Origin: Gongronella butleri
Taxonomy: Eukaryota > Mucoromycota > Mucoromycetes > Mucorales > Cunninghamellaceae
Length of the DNA stretch: 64,000 nucleotides
Assembly: GCA_025201375.1 (NCBI GenBank)
Contig: JAIWZP010000016.1
Location: forward strand, 186,001 to 250,000
Direction of reading: 5' to 3'
A program made the translations under genes and the position numbers. Below are positions 1-11,551 of this stretch, in pieces (position 1 is the first letter of the stretch; the number at the start of each line of letters is the position of its first letter). Under the pieces are notes generated by a model. It searched no databases, was not told the origin of the DNA, and saw only the letters and a list, made by a program, of their open reading frames with translations.

Positions 1-3000
1 AGCATCACTTGCAAGGAAGGCGGCATCCTCAAGAATGCCGTCACCGAGGGGCTGGTGGCCGCGCTCGAGGTAAAAAAAAAATCGCCATGAAATCACAACC
101 ATGTTGGCTCATTTTGCGTTTTTTTTCTTTCTTTCTTTCTAGCTCTTTGACGAGTACAAGATGGAATCCGAAGGCACCACTGCTTCCGACGATCCCCTGC
201 TGCATTGCATACTCGTCGCCAACAGCCTGCCTCATGCCATGGGCTCACGCAAGAACCTAAATGACCAGTATGACAATTACACGCTCGACAAAGTCGCCCA
301 GGACATGAAAAAGGTATTCAATGCGCACCATTGTCGCTCACAGGACACTCATTCTCTGTTTTTTCAACAATTAGAACAAGGTGCACTTTTCGCTGATCAC
401 GCCAACAAAGGGATACACGGAATTGGAGTCCATTGTTACCAAGGTAAGAGGAAAAAAAAAAAACAAAGCAATACGGTCAATTTGGGAAAGATGGAACTAA
501 TTCTTCCTTTTTTTTTCTTTGTCCAGGCGAACAACGACGCCACCGAGATCCACACGGTGGCGCGCTCGGGCTATGCGGATCATATGGTTAAGCTTGCCGG
601 CTTCAAGCTGCCTGCCGAGCCTGTGATTGCGCCGCCATCCAATGATCGTAAGTTCCCCCCTCCCCCCTTTTACATTTTTTTTTTATTTTTGGCTTCTTTT
701 CACTCATTGGACGTTTTGTCTCTTAGAATCCGACGCGGCCAACAAGAAGCGGAAGCGCGACAACATGCAAATCAGCTTGCCAAAGACGAACCTGGACCCC
801 AACAAGTTTGCGGAGGCTAATGCACGCGTCGCTGCACAATTCTCGCAAAAGCACGGTGGCGAAAGTCCTTCCAAAAAGCAAACGAGCGCGTCGCCCACGC
901 AAAAACCTGCAGCACAAGCATCACCCACACCGTCCCAACCCAATGTGATCCCGATCAGCGACTCGCCGACTCCCGTGCATGCGCAGCCACCCATACCACC
1001 ACAGCCGCAGCAACAGCAGCAGCGGCCATCGCCATCACAGGCGCCTGCTGTTTCTGCTGCCTTTACTCAATCGACGGTGCCGCAATTGGCATCCCCACAG
1101 CAGCCACCATCATCACAGGCCGTGCAGCCAGCGCACCAGCGGCCGACGATGCCCGTCCAGCCACCTCAGCACCAGGCACCTCAGCAGCAACAACAGCAAC
1201 AACAACCGCCACCTCAGCAGGCGCCTCAGCAACAACCGCCACAGCCACCTCTTCAGCAGCAGCCACAACCACAATTGCAACAACAGCAGCAGCCCCAGCA
1301 GCAGCCCCAACAGCAGCCCCAGCAGCAGCCCCAGCAGCCACAGGCTCCACAGGGCCAGCAGCAGGGCCAGATGCCCGCACAATTGCAAGCAATGGCCAAT
1401 CCCATCCAATACCTTCTTCAACAGCGCCAACTCTTATTGCAATTGCCGAATCGCACGCCTCAACAAAATCAGCAATTGCAGGCCATTCACGCGCAATTGC
1501 AAAAGATCTCGGCCATGTCCAACATGGGCAACATGGGCATGCCTCAGCAGCAGCAATCCCATCAACAGCAACAAACCGCCTCTGCCGCACCCATCACTGG
1601 CGCTCCCACCTCGGCGACACCTGCCACGGCAGCCACCAATGCCACCGCACAGCAGATGGCAGCGGCCTTTGCCAAGGGAGCCGCCACGTCCATGCCAATG
1701 CAGATCCAACAGCAGCAGCAACTTCAGCAACGACCCAATATGTCCGCCGCCCCGCACCAACAGCCCCAAAATGCCCCGCAGCAGCAGCAACAGCAAAATC
1801 AGCAAGATATCGCCACCTCGCAGCAGCAGCAAGCCGGTCTTCCGGCAGCATCCCAGACAATGCTTATGAACAGCATGTTAATGAATGGCCAATTGCCCGC
1901 GAATCTGACCCCACAGCAACGTTTGATTCTTACACAAATGGGCGCCTTCCAGCAACAACAGGCCGCCGCCGCTGCCGCCGCCGCTGCCGCAGGCAACCAA
2001 TCATCGCCAAAAAATGGCGCCCAGGCTGCCAATTTGCAATATCAATATGTTCAGCAGCTCATGGCCGCCCAAAAGCAACAACAACAACAGCAACAACAAC
2101 CCCAATCCCAGCAGCAACAGCCTCCATCGCAACAGCAGATGCCTGGCCAGCAAAACATGGTGCGGCCGCAATCAATGCAACAGCAACAACCACAAAATAT
2201 GCAACAGCCCATGCAACAGCAGCAACAAGGCCAGATGTCCCAGGCACCTCCACAGCAGGCCGTCCCATCCCCACAACAGGATCCAATGCAGACACAGCCA
2301 GTGTGGCAGGGTGACATTGTCTGGAACATCAAAACCGCCGACAACAAGCTCCAGGAATTCAGCTGTCACTGCGCCGCCTTTCCATTGGCATTGCGCGGTG
2401 CCTCTGTCGCGCCAGAGGAATAGTAAGTCCAAAGCGCCTGATCCTTTTATGCCTTTTTTTTTACGCGTCTTACCCTTTTCTTATTTTTTTCTCTTTTTTT
2501 CCATCCAGTCGGCGCGAAATGTGGCCGCCACGCGCGCAAATCACGGGACGCGTGCCATTGGCCAAGGCGACCTTTTTGCAGCGCCTGGCCGTTGCCAACA
2601 AAGTGCCATTTTGTCAATTCCGCCTCCTAGGCACGAGCAATGAGCAGGATCAGAACAACTTCAACTTGTTGCTGCGCAATCTCGAACAAAAGCGTTATGT
2701 AAGCCCCCGAGAGTCTTAGAGGAATCAAAAAGGCGGCAACTCATTTTTGCCAAATTTGCTCACTTTCCACTTTTTTTATTTTTATTTTGTAGATTGCGAC
2801 AATGGTGTTCAATCAAGCTGCCAACCCATCGGAGCATCACGGCATCGTGCTCACCAATTCCAATGGCAAGCTGATTGGTATTGTTTTTACGCGTCTCGCG
2901 CTGCCGGATCTCTCGGACAACATGCCCCAGCAGCAAGCGCAACAGATGCAGCCGCAGCAACAGCAACAACAAGCTCAACAGCAGTCGCAGGCACCCCAGC

Positions 3001-3625
3001 AACAGCAGCAGCAGCAACCAATGGGCGTCACGGCCGGCATGCCACCCCAATCGATGGGCATGGGCAACGCGGGCGTGAATCCAGCAACGTTGATGATGAA
3101 TTTCGCCAACAATCCCGCCGCACTCAACCTGCTCAATGGCGGTAACAGTGCAGCTGCCGCCGCTGCCAGTCTTTTGACACAACAGCAACAACAACAGCCC
3201 CAGCAACAACAACAACAGCAGCAGCAACAACAGCAACAACAAATGATGAACGCCATGGGCAACCAGGCCATGAATGGTAAAAATCGCGCTCAGTCGCGTG
3301 TACTCTTGTATGCGTGCCTCGTGACGCGTCTCATCAATTTTTTTTTTTTTTTGCAGGCATTCGCCCTGGTCTGAACCAAAACAGCCTGCTCTTGTCCAAT
3401 CTGAACCTCGGAGGGATGAACCTTGCGAATGCTGGCGGCGGCACGGCTGGCGGCAACATGGGCGCCGGCAATCCTGCCGCCAATCCCTTCAATGGCATGA
3501 ATCTCGGCAACATGAACCCGCAAGCGTTCCAGCAGCTGCTCATGATGCAGCAACGCCAACAACAACAGCACCAGCAACAGCTCCACCAGCAACAACAACA
3601 ACAACAGCATCAGCAAAGGCAATAG
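1..3625 (+). CDS. Mediator subunit 25-like protein, 5' end missing
   Basis: MED25 joins sequence-specific activators to RNA polymerase II through Mediator. Exons read as 1-69, 143-313, 375-443, 527-647, 727-2422, 2509-2698, 2793-3276 and 3357-3625, all in phase, giving 1022 visible residues. The first about 150 are the C-terminal half of a VWA domain (AALELFDEYK, then KVHFSLITPTK, like animal MED25). A basic segment KKRKRD follows, then about 500 residues very rich in Gln, Pro and Ala with long poly-Q runs. Next comes a PTOV/ACID-type activator-binding domain (WQGDIVWNIKT, VPFCQFRLLGT, HHGIVLTNSNGKLIG), then a second Q/N/G-rich tail. VWA, low-complexity and PTOV order matches animal MED25. 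The start lies upstream of the window. The assignment rests on these motifs and the order; an unrelated Q-rich activator would not explain both domains. Confidence 0.82.
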
Positions 3626-3874
3626 AAAATCACCAGTCGCGTCCATCCCCTTTTTTTTTATTTTATAGTTTTTGTTTTGTCTGTACGATTTTCCTAAATT
3701 TTAAAATGATTCCCAGCAACACACCCCCTCAACGCCATCCCTTGCCATCCATCTGTTTACCTTTGCCTATCAACTTTACTTTGCAAAGTAATGATAATGA
3801 ATTAAGATCAACATTTGCATCCATCATGCCCAATGCGCGCTTTTTTATTCCTCGTAAATACAGTAACATGCCAA

Positions 3875-5106
3875 TCACATCTGGCCGCATTCTAATTACG
3901 AAAAAATGGGAGAGAAATGCGGTCAGTCAAACAAGAACATCCTCGATTGCTTCCTTTTTCTTTTTTCCTTGCCATTGCTCCCTTTGACATACCTGTGATC
4001 TTGACCGGAAGCTTGGGGCGATTCTGGGGACCCGTCGACACGTTCTCTAAGAAATAAAAAAAGAGAAAAAAATCAAACGCGTGCGCGTGAAAAATCGCGC
4101 GTCCAGTCATTTGTGCAATCTTTCGCGCAAAACGTACCAATTTTTCTTAGCGTCAGCAGACCGTCGACCAGCTTGCCAAAGACGACGTGCTTGCCATCCA
4201 AAAAGTCGCACTTGTCAGCGGTGATGAAGAACTAAAAAGAAACAATCGAGTACGGATGAGTTTACGCTTAGTATGCCGACAATGATGCGCGCGAACACGA
4301 CGCGTGCACACGTGTCCATACCTGGCAGCCGTTGGTGTTTGGACCCGAATTGGCCTGAAGACAAAATTAAAAAAAAAAAAAAAAAAACGACGCGTCAGTT
4401 TTTGGGACCCTTTTCTTGGGTGGATTGCACATTTTCTTACCATCGAAAGCAAACCAGCCCCAGTATGCTTCATTTCAAAGTTCTCGTCCGCAAACTTGTC
4501 ACCGTAGATGCTCATCGAGCCCGTGCCGTCGCCCTGTCAAAATCAAAAAAAAAAAAAAAAAAAAAAAAGACGGGTGTCATTGCCTTGCCAAATGCACGCG
4601 CAAAAGCTGCCATCCTTACCTTGAGAAAATCACCACCCTGAATCATGAAATCCTTGATCACTCTATGCATTTGAAGCGTGAGCGGCCGCCAGTTCCTCGC
4701 AGACGCGGCATTGAGAGCGAAAAAAAAAAAAAAAAAAAAAGCTATTGACCCGCCACCCTTTGCTTTACCTGTGGAACAAGCAGTTTTTATAACCTTGCGG
4801 CTGGCCATCGACCCTAAAATGTCACCACCATCCCCCAATGACAATGAGTATTTCTCTCTACACGCGTGCACTCCATTTGACTTACTTGTACTCGCCCGTG
4901 CATAGCTGTCTATTGCCAGGGAAAAAAAAAAACATGAGCAAAAAGTCGTGGATCGCCGTTTGGCTTCTTTGTTGCTGATCCTACCTAAAATTCTCGGCCG
5001 TCTTGGGCACAATATCTGAGAACAACTCCATTTTCATACGTCCAACGGGCACATCGCCGATGGAGATATCAAAAAACACGACAGGGCGCTCAATGGAGGA
5101 AGCCAT
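3875..5106 (-). CDS. Cyclophilin H-type peptidyl-prolyl cis-trans isomerase
   Basis: A peptidyl-prolyl isomerase expected to act in the U4/U6.U5 spliceosomal particle. Nine exons: 5106-4985, 4909-4886, 4813-4769, 4662-4620, 4533-4441, 4354-4322, 4231-4138, 4046-3993 and 3891-3875. They total 174 residues, close to human PPIH (177). The start [17 protein letters not shown], the active-site stretch [23 protein letters not shown] and the ending ITECGQM follow the PPIH pattern rather than cyclophilin A. The Trp that contacts cyclosporin in classical cyclophilins is Phe here ([12 protein letters not shown]). Eight introns in about 1.2 kb make it very intron-dense, and several carry A/T runs of 10-20 bases. 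It is convergent with the MED25-like gene, 249 bp apart. Confidence 0.9.
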
Positions 5107-5319
5107 TGAAAAAAAAAGTCAGAAGGTAAAGAGCAAAGGAATCCAAAAATTGTCCCATTCTGGCGTTTTACGGCACCCAATGCACCAGAAAGGCGGAACT
5201 TCAATTGGTGCCGCAGGCAATGGCAAACAAAGCTCCCTGCACCCTGTTGGCGACGCCCAACGCGTGTTTTTTGCTTCTCCTTTCATAAAAAAAAAAAAAA
5301 TAAAAAGCTAGAGGGAAAG

Positions 5320-5760
5320 CAGCTTCATATGAATCCAAAATATCGACATTTTCACAAATATATATAGAACCGTACATCGATGTCTTGGTCAAACTCTTCT
5401 TGGATCACCATGAAGAAATTTGCATTGTTTGAATCAGACTATGATATGATAGTTTGGACGCCATTTCCAGAATGTTTGTTTGCACGATGCGTGACCTTTG
5501 TGCGCATGTGAAGACCGTCCAAAAAAGTTCAAACATTTCAAAAATTTTCAACCTCGATGTTCTCGGCAACGGATTAGACAACACACGGCGCTTTTTCATA
5601 CCGGTATCATAACGTGTCGAAGGCAGTTTTTGCATCTCAATCGAATGAGGTCAGTTTCATCGATGGATGGCTAAAACTCGCAGAGAAAATTCACTTTTTC
5701 ATCAAAATCTTTGATCGCAATTTGGTCGACAACGATCTAATAAACCTGTGATTTTTATTC
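5320..5760. repeat. Dispersed repeat family A, copy 1, left part
   Basis: This AT-rich non-coding stretch aligns by eye with 35890-36290 and 61400-61790. Shared words include GAATCCAAA...TTTTCACAAA, the TTGTTTGC..CGATG stretch, an AATTTTCAA stretch and the TTTTTATTCCAG end. No long ORF is conserved among copies, so it looks like a decayed or non-autonomous element. Its continuation is displaced to about 6796 by the insertion at 5766-6790. Confidence 0.65.
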
Positions 5761-5765
5761 CAGTA

Positions 5766-6790
5766 TGTGGTATCAAAGCTCGCGATGTCGCATGAGTGCG
5801 CTTGCTGTGGCGCAGCTGTCGCGCCGCATTGACGCGTCAGCAAGCTTAAAGGTCATGTGTGCATGAACGAGTGTCTGATCATGCTTCCCCCAAACGAGAA
5901 TCACCTGGGAAAAGGAGTGTCTAAGCTTGGCACGCTTAGATCACACCGCGTCAACTTACAATTGCGCGCCCGGCAATTGTAAGGCGATTAAAATACGCGA
6001 TCAACGCGTAAAATAAGCAGTGGCCGGTCACCACTGTGAAAAGAGCCACCAAAGAGATCAAGTGAACGCGCATAAGCGGCGGAGGCTGTGTTGAATTAAG
6101 CGTGGCATATTTGTATGCCACAGCCACACACAGGCTAGTCAGAAAGGGCCGCAAGAATGGATGTGCCTCTCTCAAAGGGGCCACAGCATTCACTTCACTC
6201 CGCACAGCAACTCAACAATGAAAATAAAAATAAAAAAAAAAAGAATGAGAACGCCTCGTGCCAAAATGGCACTCGAGGATGAATGAGGCTAGAGTGCCTT
6301 GCGCCAAAGCAATGGCACTCGCTCTAAAAGAAAAGAAAATAAAATAAATACAGTAAAACAAAAAAAAAAGCTAGAGCGCCCTGTGCCAAGACGGCGGCGC
6401 TAACCACAAAGAAAATGATTCACACATGCAAATAAGGAGGTGAGAGGAGAACCTTGAAACTTGTACACGCTGCAGTTGTACAATGACGCGCCCCAGGTTG
6501 GCGTGTCCATCACCACAGCCCAATTAGATTATGAAACACTTGCACACGGTGTCCCTGGCGCGCCATCCCCGGTTACTGTACAAGGCTGCGAATCAAGGAT
6601 GAACGAATATAGATGGGGCAATAGGCCTTTCTGGATTTTTTCTTTTTCTCTTTTCCCTTTTTTCTTCATATTCAATTTTTTATTTTTTGACGTGTGATTT
6701 CTCATTAAAGCCTACACCAAGCTTTTACAAAGGAACCATCTACGTCATTTTATTTCTATTTCTCAATCTACACATTCAACACTTATCACA
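5766..6790. mobile_element. About 1.0-kb insertion inside family A, flanked by CAGTA
   Basis: Family A continuity breaks here. The left flank ends TTTTTATTC-CAGTA and the right flank resumes CAGTA-GTTTTACTAACAAA, while copies at 36280-36320 and 61780-61810 run across the junction. The five-base direct repeat CAGTA (5761-5765 and 6791-6795) looks like a target-site duplication. The insert begins TGTGGTAT and its other end reads TGTGATAAG on the opposite strand, so a short TGTG inverted end is possible. Inside are degenerate repeats of CTAGAGYGCC..GTGCCAA (6230-6400). No transposase is recognised, so it would be non-autonomous. Confidence 0.5.
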
Positions 6791-6795
6791 CAGTA

Positions 6796-7330
6796 GTTTT
6801 ACTAACAAATAGGGGAGCAAAGCATCTATGATACGATAATGGGATGATTTGCAGTTCACTACTACTGTACCGTAGCTTGGGTTTTAACTTCTTGCATCGG
6901 TCATCATTATTTCACCAGCAGGCTGTAGTCCACTCTGCAGTCTGCACACAAAACTGTGCAAATAAAAAAATAAAAAAATACAGTAAACATTCCATGCAAT
7001 CCACCATCTTAATTTGGAAGTGTCAAACCTTAAATTTTTGAAAAATCATGCTCAAAGTAGGCAATTTTCTCAGTCGATCGTCGTTCATGCGTCACTCTTT
7101 TTTGGATTTTTTTTTACTTTGGGGGCGACTCGCCATTTTGTCTGCCAATAGCAAGTCGTCGGAGTTACCTGTTTGGGATGCATTGATCGCTCGGAGTTCG
7201 AACTTTTCCAAATTTAGTATTTTCTGAGATTAAAAGTGTGACCCCTGAGTGACCCCTGGATTTTTCAAAAGTGGTCGTAGCGCTTTGGGGGTTTAAGCTT
7301 TTTTGTTGTACTGTACAGTACGTGCAGTGT
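6796..7330. repeat. Dispersed repeat family A, copy 1, right part
   Basis: It resumes family A directly after the insertion and aligns with 36300-36810. Shared words are AAAGCATCTA, TAGCTTGGGTTT, CATCGGTCAT, CATGCAATCCAC, TCAGTCGATCG, CGTCGGAGTTACCTGTTTGG, GTGACCCCTG and AGTGGTCG.AGCGCTTTG. The part to about 6930 is also present at 61810-61920. No conserved reading frame is apparent. Confidence 0.7.
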
Positions 7331-7895
7331 GCTGTAGGGCGATGCTTCAGGTATTGAGGCGACCCACCATGCAAGCGTGTGCACAACGCGTCAAAAAACG
7401 CATCCAAAGTCTGTTATCATACTGTACTGTAAGCGCGTAAAAACAGGTGCTGCTTGCTGCTGGGTCTCATTTTGACGCAAGGATCAATTTTGAATGGTCT
7501 ATGTGCGCTCCTGTGTGGCAAGAGACGTCATTTACTGTATTGTAATTAAAGAGGGAACAGAAAAAAAGGGAAGGAGAAAGAAAGAGAGAAGAAGAAAAAG
7601 GGGAGAGAAGAAACAAAAAAGAGACAAAACGCCAAAAAAAGCGAGGCAAAAAAAAGCGAAAAAAAAGGAGGAAAGCATGGCAAAAGCTAGGTACGTGTTT
7701 CTAAGCACGTCCTGGTGCACAATGTTGGTCAGGACGTCGGACGTGTCGTGCGGCAAGGCGACAACATGCAGATTGTCCGGATTGGTCACCCGCGAAAGTT
7801 GTCGCGGCCCAGCTCGCGTCGAGTGGCAAACGTGCACAAAGGGCACGTGAGCCGACGCGCTCGAAGTCATTGACGCGCAATGGCGCGGCAATGGC

Positions 7896-7936
<41 letters not shown>

Positions 7937-8430
7937 AGAATTTAGACGGACAAGATATTGTGCGCTAGACCAAGCAGCGATCCGCACAGCCATCCACTTG
8001 TGTACCCCGACCGGTGTCTAGCCAATGACGTGCAAGGCGCGGCATTGGCGGCAAAAAAAAAAAAAGAAAGCAACGAAATGTGCAAACAAAATTGTGCAGC
8101 AGCAACCTGCACATACGCATCCGATTCGCAGTTACACATGCACACACCTGGGAAAGTCTCGGGCGCACCAATTATGGAAATCAGCCGATTTTCTAATCGA
8201 TTTTCGTTGTCGACAGAAAATTGTTGCTGTCAGAAAGCTTATTTCCCTGACGGCGGCGCATGTTGACTGGCATGATCCAATCAGACCCGTCCGATTGTTC
8301 CTTTAGTTATTTATTATCATACGCTTCGGTCGCACGGAGGAGTGACGCGCATCTACAGACACAACACGCGTAAACAATTCCACAAGGATCGTATGGCGTA
8401 CACAACCTCTCCTTATTATTGTCAAACATG
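7331..8430. other. Non-coding stretch with purine-rich tract and 37-bp poly-A
   Basis: No gene is supported. It holds a strongly purine-rich strand segment (about 7545-7680) and an uninterrupted run of about 37 A (7898-7934). The ORFs here consist largely of Lys or Phe from these tracts and have no family signature. Confidence 0.6.
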
Positions 8431-8436
8431 CCTGTT

Positions 8437-8575
8437 TAATCACCGTGTAAACGTTCCCAGCATCCCAAATCAATCACCGTGTGGACGCTCCCAGCATTCC
8501 AAATCAATCATCGTGTGGACGTTCTCAGCACACCAAATCAAGGACCGTGTGGACGTTCTCATCATCCCAATTCCA
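8437..8575 (+). repeat. 34-bp minisatellite, four units
   Basis: Four successive units with a core like CACCGTGTGGACGTTC followed by YCAGCAT.CCAAATCAAT begin at about 8441, 8475, 8509 and 8543, an exact 34-bp period. A few substitutions separate the units. The period is not a multiple of three, which argues against a coding repeat. No other copy was seen in the window. Confidence 0.85.
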
Positions 8576-9149
8576 GGAGCATGCGAATGACAAGAACCAA
8601 GTTCCCATTGACCCTCATTTGTAACGGTGTGAAGAAAAATAAGATCAAAAAAAAATATAAAAATGTTGTTTGTCAAGGCAGAATTGATCGTCTTTTTCTT
8701 CATACTGGACATCTTTTTCCATCCTTCCCACTTGCTTGCTTTATTTTCCCCAAATTCTTTTTATTATTAAACTATCCTTGTTGACATCATGTTTCTCAAT
8801 TTTTCTCCAAACGGATACAACGTGCCCGTCCCAGTTGGATTGGCGCCTGTCGGACACGTTGATCATTATGGTGGGGCGGGACCTGACAAAAGTGCGACAT
8901 AAAGTTGTTGACCATGGGTACGATAAAAACGGACCTGTGAATGAGAAAGGACAAATGATAGGACTAAAGGTAGCTTTTCATGTCAAAAGTGAGAGAGAGA
9001 GAAAAGAAAGGGAAAATAGAGGGGAAAGAGACGTTTAAATAGGCTATGGAAATAGGCTATGAGGCGAATTAGATGTCAGGCATCACACTTCAGAGCGTGT
9101 GTGCAACTGAGCTTAAATGCAGGTCTGATCTGCTGCGCATCATCCAGAT
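8576..9149. other. Intergenic, no supported gene
   Basis: Only short ORFs occur. A 37-residue frame begins at about 8790 (start MFLNFSPNGYN) with unremarkable composition. A GAGA-rich purine stretch lies near 8990-9030. Nothing recognisable. Confidence 0.4.
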
Positions 9150-9960
9150 CAATGCCAAATTTGACAGGACCCAGAGCCGAAATACACTACGACATGGTGG
9201 TAGGTCGCGCCCTGGCTCTTGTGGATTGTTGTCGCGAAAGCGGGGGCCAAGGGGAACTGATTGCGCTGCATTTGAAATGCATATTATTCGCCTTCCATGG
9301 AGATAATAAACTTGATGCGTGAGATCATGTACACAGAGGGAGGGGAGGCAAAAGAGCGTACTTGAGGAGCTGCTTGGTGGTCGTCGTCGAGTTCCACATC
9401 TTCCATTTTGATCACGTCTATAGCACGGAGCGAAATGCCGACCACCGAGACCCTTGTGCCATTGCACAACCCGTGGGCCGGGCTGATTTTCCTTGCACTG
9501 TAATCACCATGGGCATTCCCAGTTTGATGACTGACTTGTGTTTTGGGAAGCCAGAGGGATCGAGGGCGTTGAGATGGACTGGCTCGGCATCCGATGAAAA
9601 GGAGAATGCTGAATGGATCGGACTTGCAACATCGTGTTCTTGCTCGCCATACACCGAGTCGTATGACTTCATGACGCGCGCTTTTCCGGGGAATGCAGCA
9701 ATGGCGCTGTCGTTGATTGCATCCACGTCAACATGTAGGGGAGCAATGATGGCGCGCGTCTTGAAATGCGCAATGGTCGGGTCACGCGCAAGGAGCGGAT
9801 AAACATGTCGCAGCAATGCTGGTATACTTGCCGAGTCCATATCGTACGCATAAATGGTTGCAATTTGACGTTGCCTGATCCGTGGCCCACATCCATCAAG
9901 AAGGAGGCAAAGCCATCGCGAAATGAAGTTGGTGTGGCCGCTGCAAAGCGCATATTCCTG
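9150..9960 (-). pseudogene. Relic of a Pif1/Helitron-type helicase C-terminal region
   Basis: On the minus strand, pieces of the SF1B helicase C-terminal half appear in the correct order but in different frames. They are SFRDGFASFLMDVGHGSGN (about 9900-9930), VYPLLARD...FKTRAIIAPLHVDVDAIND with NALDPSGFPKHK (about 9520-9840), LCNGTRVSVVG (about 9440-9470), MISRIKF (about 9310-9330) and QFPLAPAFATTIHKSQGAT (about 9210-9270). At least three frame changes separate them, so the copy is dead. This motif order is typical of Pif1 helicases, which are abundant in fungi mainly as Helitron transposon helicases. No Rep domain or Helitron end was identified, so a decayed cellular PIF1 copy is an alternative. 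Confidence 0.72.
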
Positions 9961-10139
9961 GTTCACCGAAGGATTTGGTATTTTTGAGCGGGGTCGACCA
10001 TGCAGATGGTCAAATGAATACAAAATAATACAAATACTGTAGGAGGTTTTTGGCATTTTCCAGTTCAAAAAAAAATCGGTCGAATCCGTCTTGAGCACTG
10101 AGCTATAGTTTACGCCGTGACTTCATTTGCGGGCGAGGA

Positions 10140-10200
10140 GGTTGTAAAAAAATTTCTGGAGGCACAGCAAGCCGGCAATGTGTGAAAAACATGGTTTTTG
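10140..10200. repeat. Family A terminal fragment
   Basis: The segment around TCTGGAGGCACAGCAAGCC, followed by GGCAATGTGTGAAAAACA, matches the ends of the family A copies near 37020-37065 and 62005-62045. It lies just upstream of the helicase relic and may be an independent solo end. Confidence 0.6.
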
Positions 10201-11551
10201 GTTACATTTGTACAGGGTAATGCGATGCTGCTGCTGCTGCTGCTGCATCTTCACGGTGGTGGTCAGATTCTGTCAATTAGCTTAAAAATGAATATGATAG
10301 GTAATTGTAGTGTAAAAGTGCCTAGATTTTTTTTCTCATACTGTATGGTATCATGAAGTTGGTCTTTCTTGCTCAGCAGTCGGCACCGGGCAGCCTTGAA
10401 ACAAGCAACAAAGTTGATCTTGACGATGATGGGCTCGCCGACGGACTGTCGTACAAGTGCTGTACATGGGTCGAACAGACTGTCCAATGCGACAAACGAA
10501 CCAAATTGCACGAAAAAGCAGAGCAAGATGCTTTACAGCTACTGCAGGTTATCATCATATTGTAAGCGCAGCACAACCATGAAGCATGTAACAAGATTGA
10601 AGCTTAAAATGCGCTGCAGAAAGTGCTGCAGCGTGCGATGTAACGAAATGTCTACTGGAGAATGCATTCAAAGTGCAAACATAATGTGGTCTGTCGCTTT
10701 TCTTGGACCGCCATGGAGCATGGACCATAGTCCACAACCACTGCATCATAGCAAGACATTTAGAAACGACCATTATGATCCGTTTTTCAACATTTCAGCG
10801 TTTTGCATGTTTTTACAATACCACATGACGACGCTTAAATCTGCGAGTAATTGGAACAAGAGAGCATAACTTCAATAGCAGCTATGTTGCATATACTGTA
10901 GCGAGGCGCTGCATCATAGAGAAAAAAAATGGCAAAAAAAAGCAAAATTTCCGTTTGGCCAACTTTCATGCAAAAATTAGAAGAAAAACGGATGCATGAT
11001 TTGAGATGCAATTGTTGGCCAGCGGCGGGCTCGTCAAATTAAGCCATTGCAGGGGCTCGACATTTTGCAGATCCGCGGGAAGGGTCCAAAGGGCGGAGAG
11101 AACGCTGGATCTGCATGCCGCATTTCCCGCACAGCCCCTGCTCCGCCGCCCCCGCCCTTTTTTTTTGTTCCAGTGATGGGGTTCGCGTGGCAAAGGGACG
11201 CGACGCGTGTGCGTTGACAAAAAAAAAAAAAAAAAAGGCGAGGCATGGGGTGCGCGTTGGCCAGCAGTAAAAAAAATGGAGGCCACGTGGATGTGGATGC
11301 AAGCGTGTGATATTTTTGGCAAGCGGCGGCCAAGTGCAATGGCGCAAGCATGGGTTGCACAGGATTTTGGAGCAACCAAGCTGGGGGCGGGGCGGCAATT
11401 GAGCAAAAAAGGGGCGAGAGAACAAAAAGACCAACGAGTCTTTTTCTTTCTTGTATTATTATTTTTTTTCTTGCTGCACCGCACACTCACACCACTTTCT
11501 TTTCTCACACACATACACAAATTCGCCTCCCTTTATACCACTGAAGCTTCG
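10201..11551. other. Intergenic region upstream of the RhoGAP gene
   Basis: No gene is supported. A (CTG)6 run lies near 10225-10245. ORFs at 10263-10869 on both strands show no recognisable domain. From about 11440 a pyrimidine-rich stretch leads into the RhoGAP start, as before several genes in this window, and probably is promoter or 5' leader. Confidence 0.4.

Noticed and set aside
1063..1590. Long minus-strand ORFs opposite the MED25-like gene (Ala/Val- or Leu-rich)
   Set aside because: They are the antisense shadow of CAG-rich poly-Q coding.
7532..7993. Long Phe-rich minus-strand frame
   Set aside because: Produced by poly-A and purine-rich DNA.
8437..8575. Possible CRISPR-like repeat array
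   Set aside because: The 34-bp period contains no unique spacers, and the organism is a eukaryote; it is a minisatellite.
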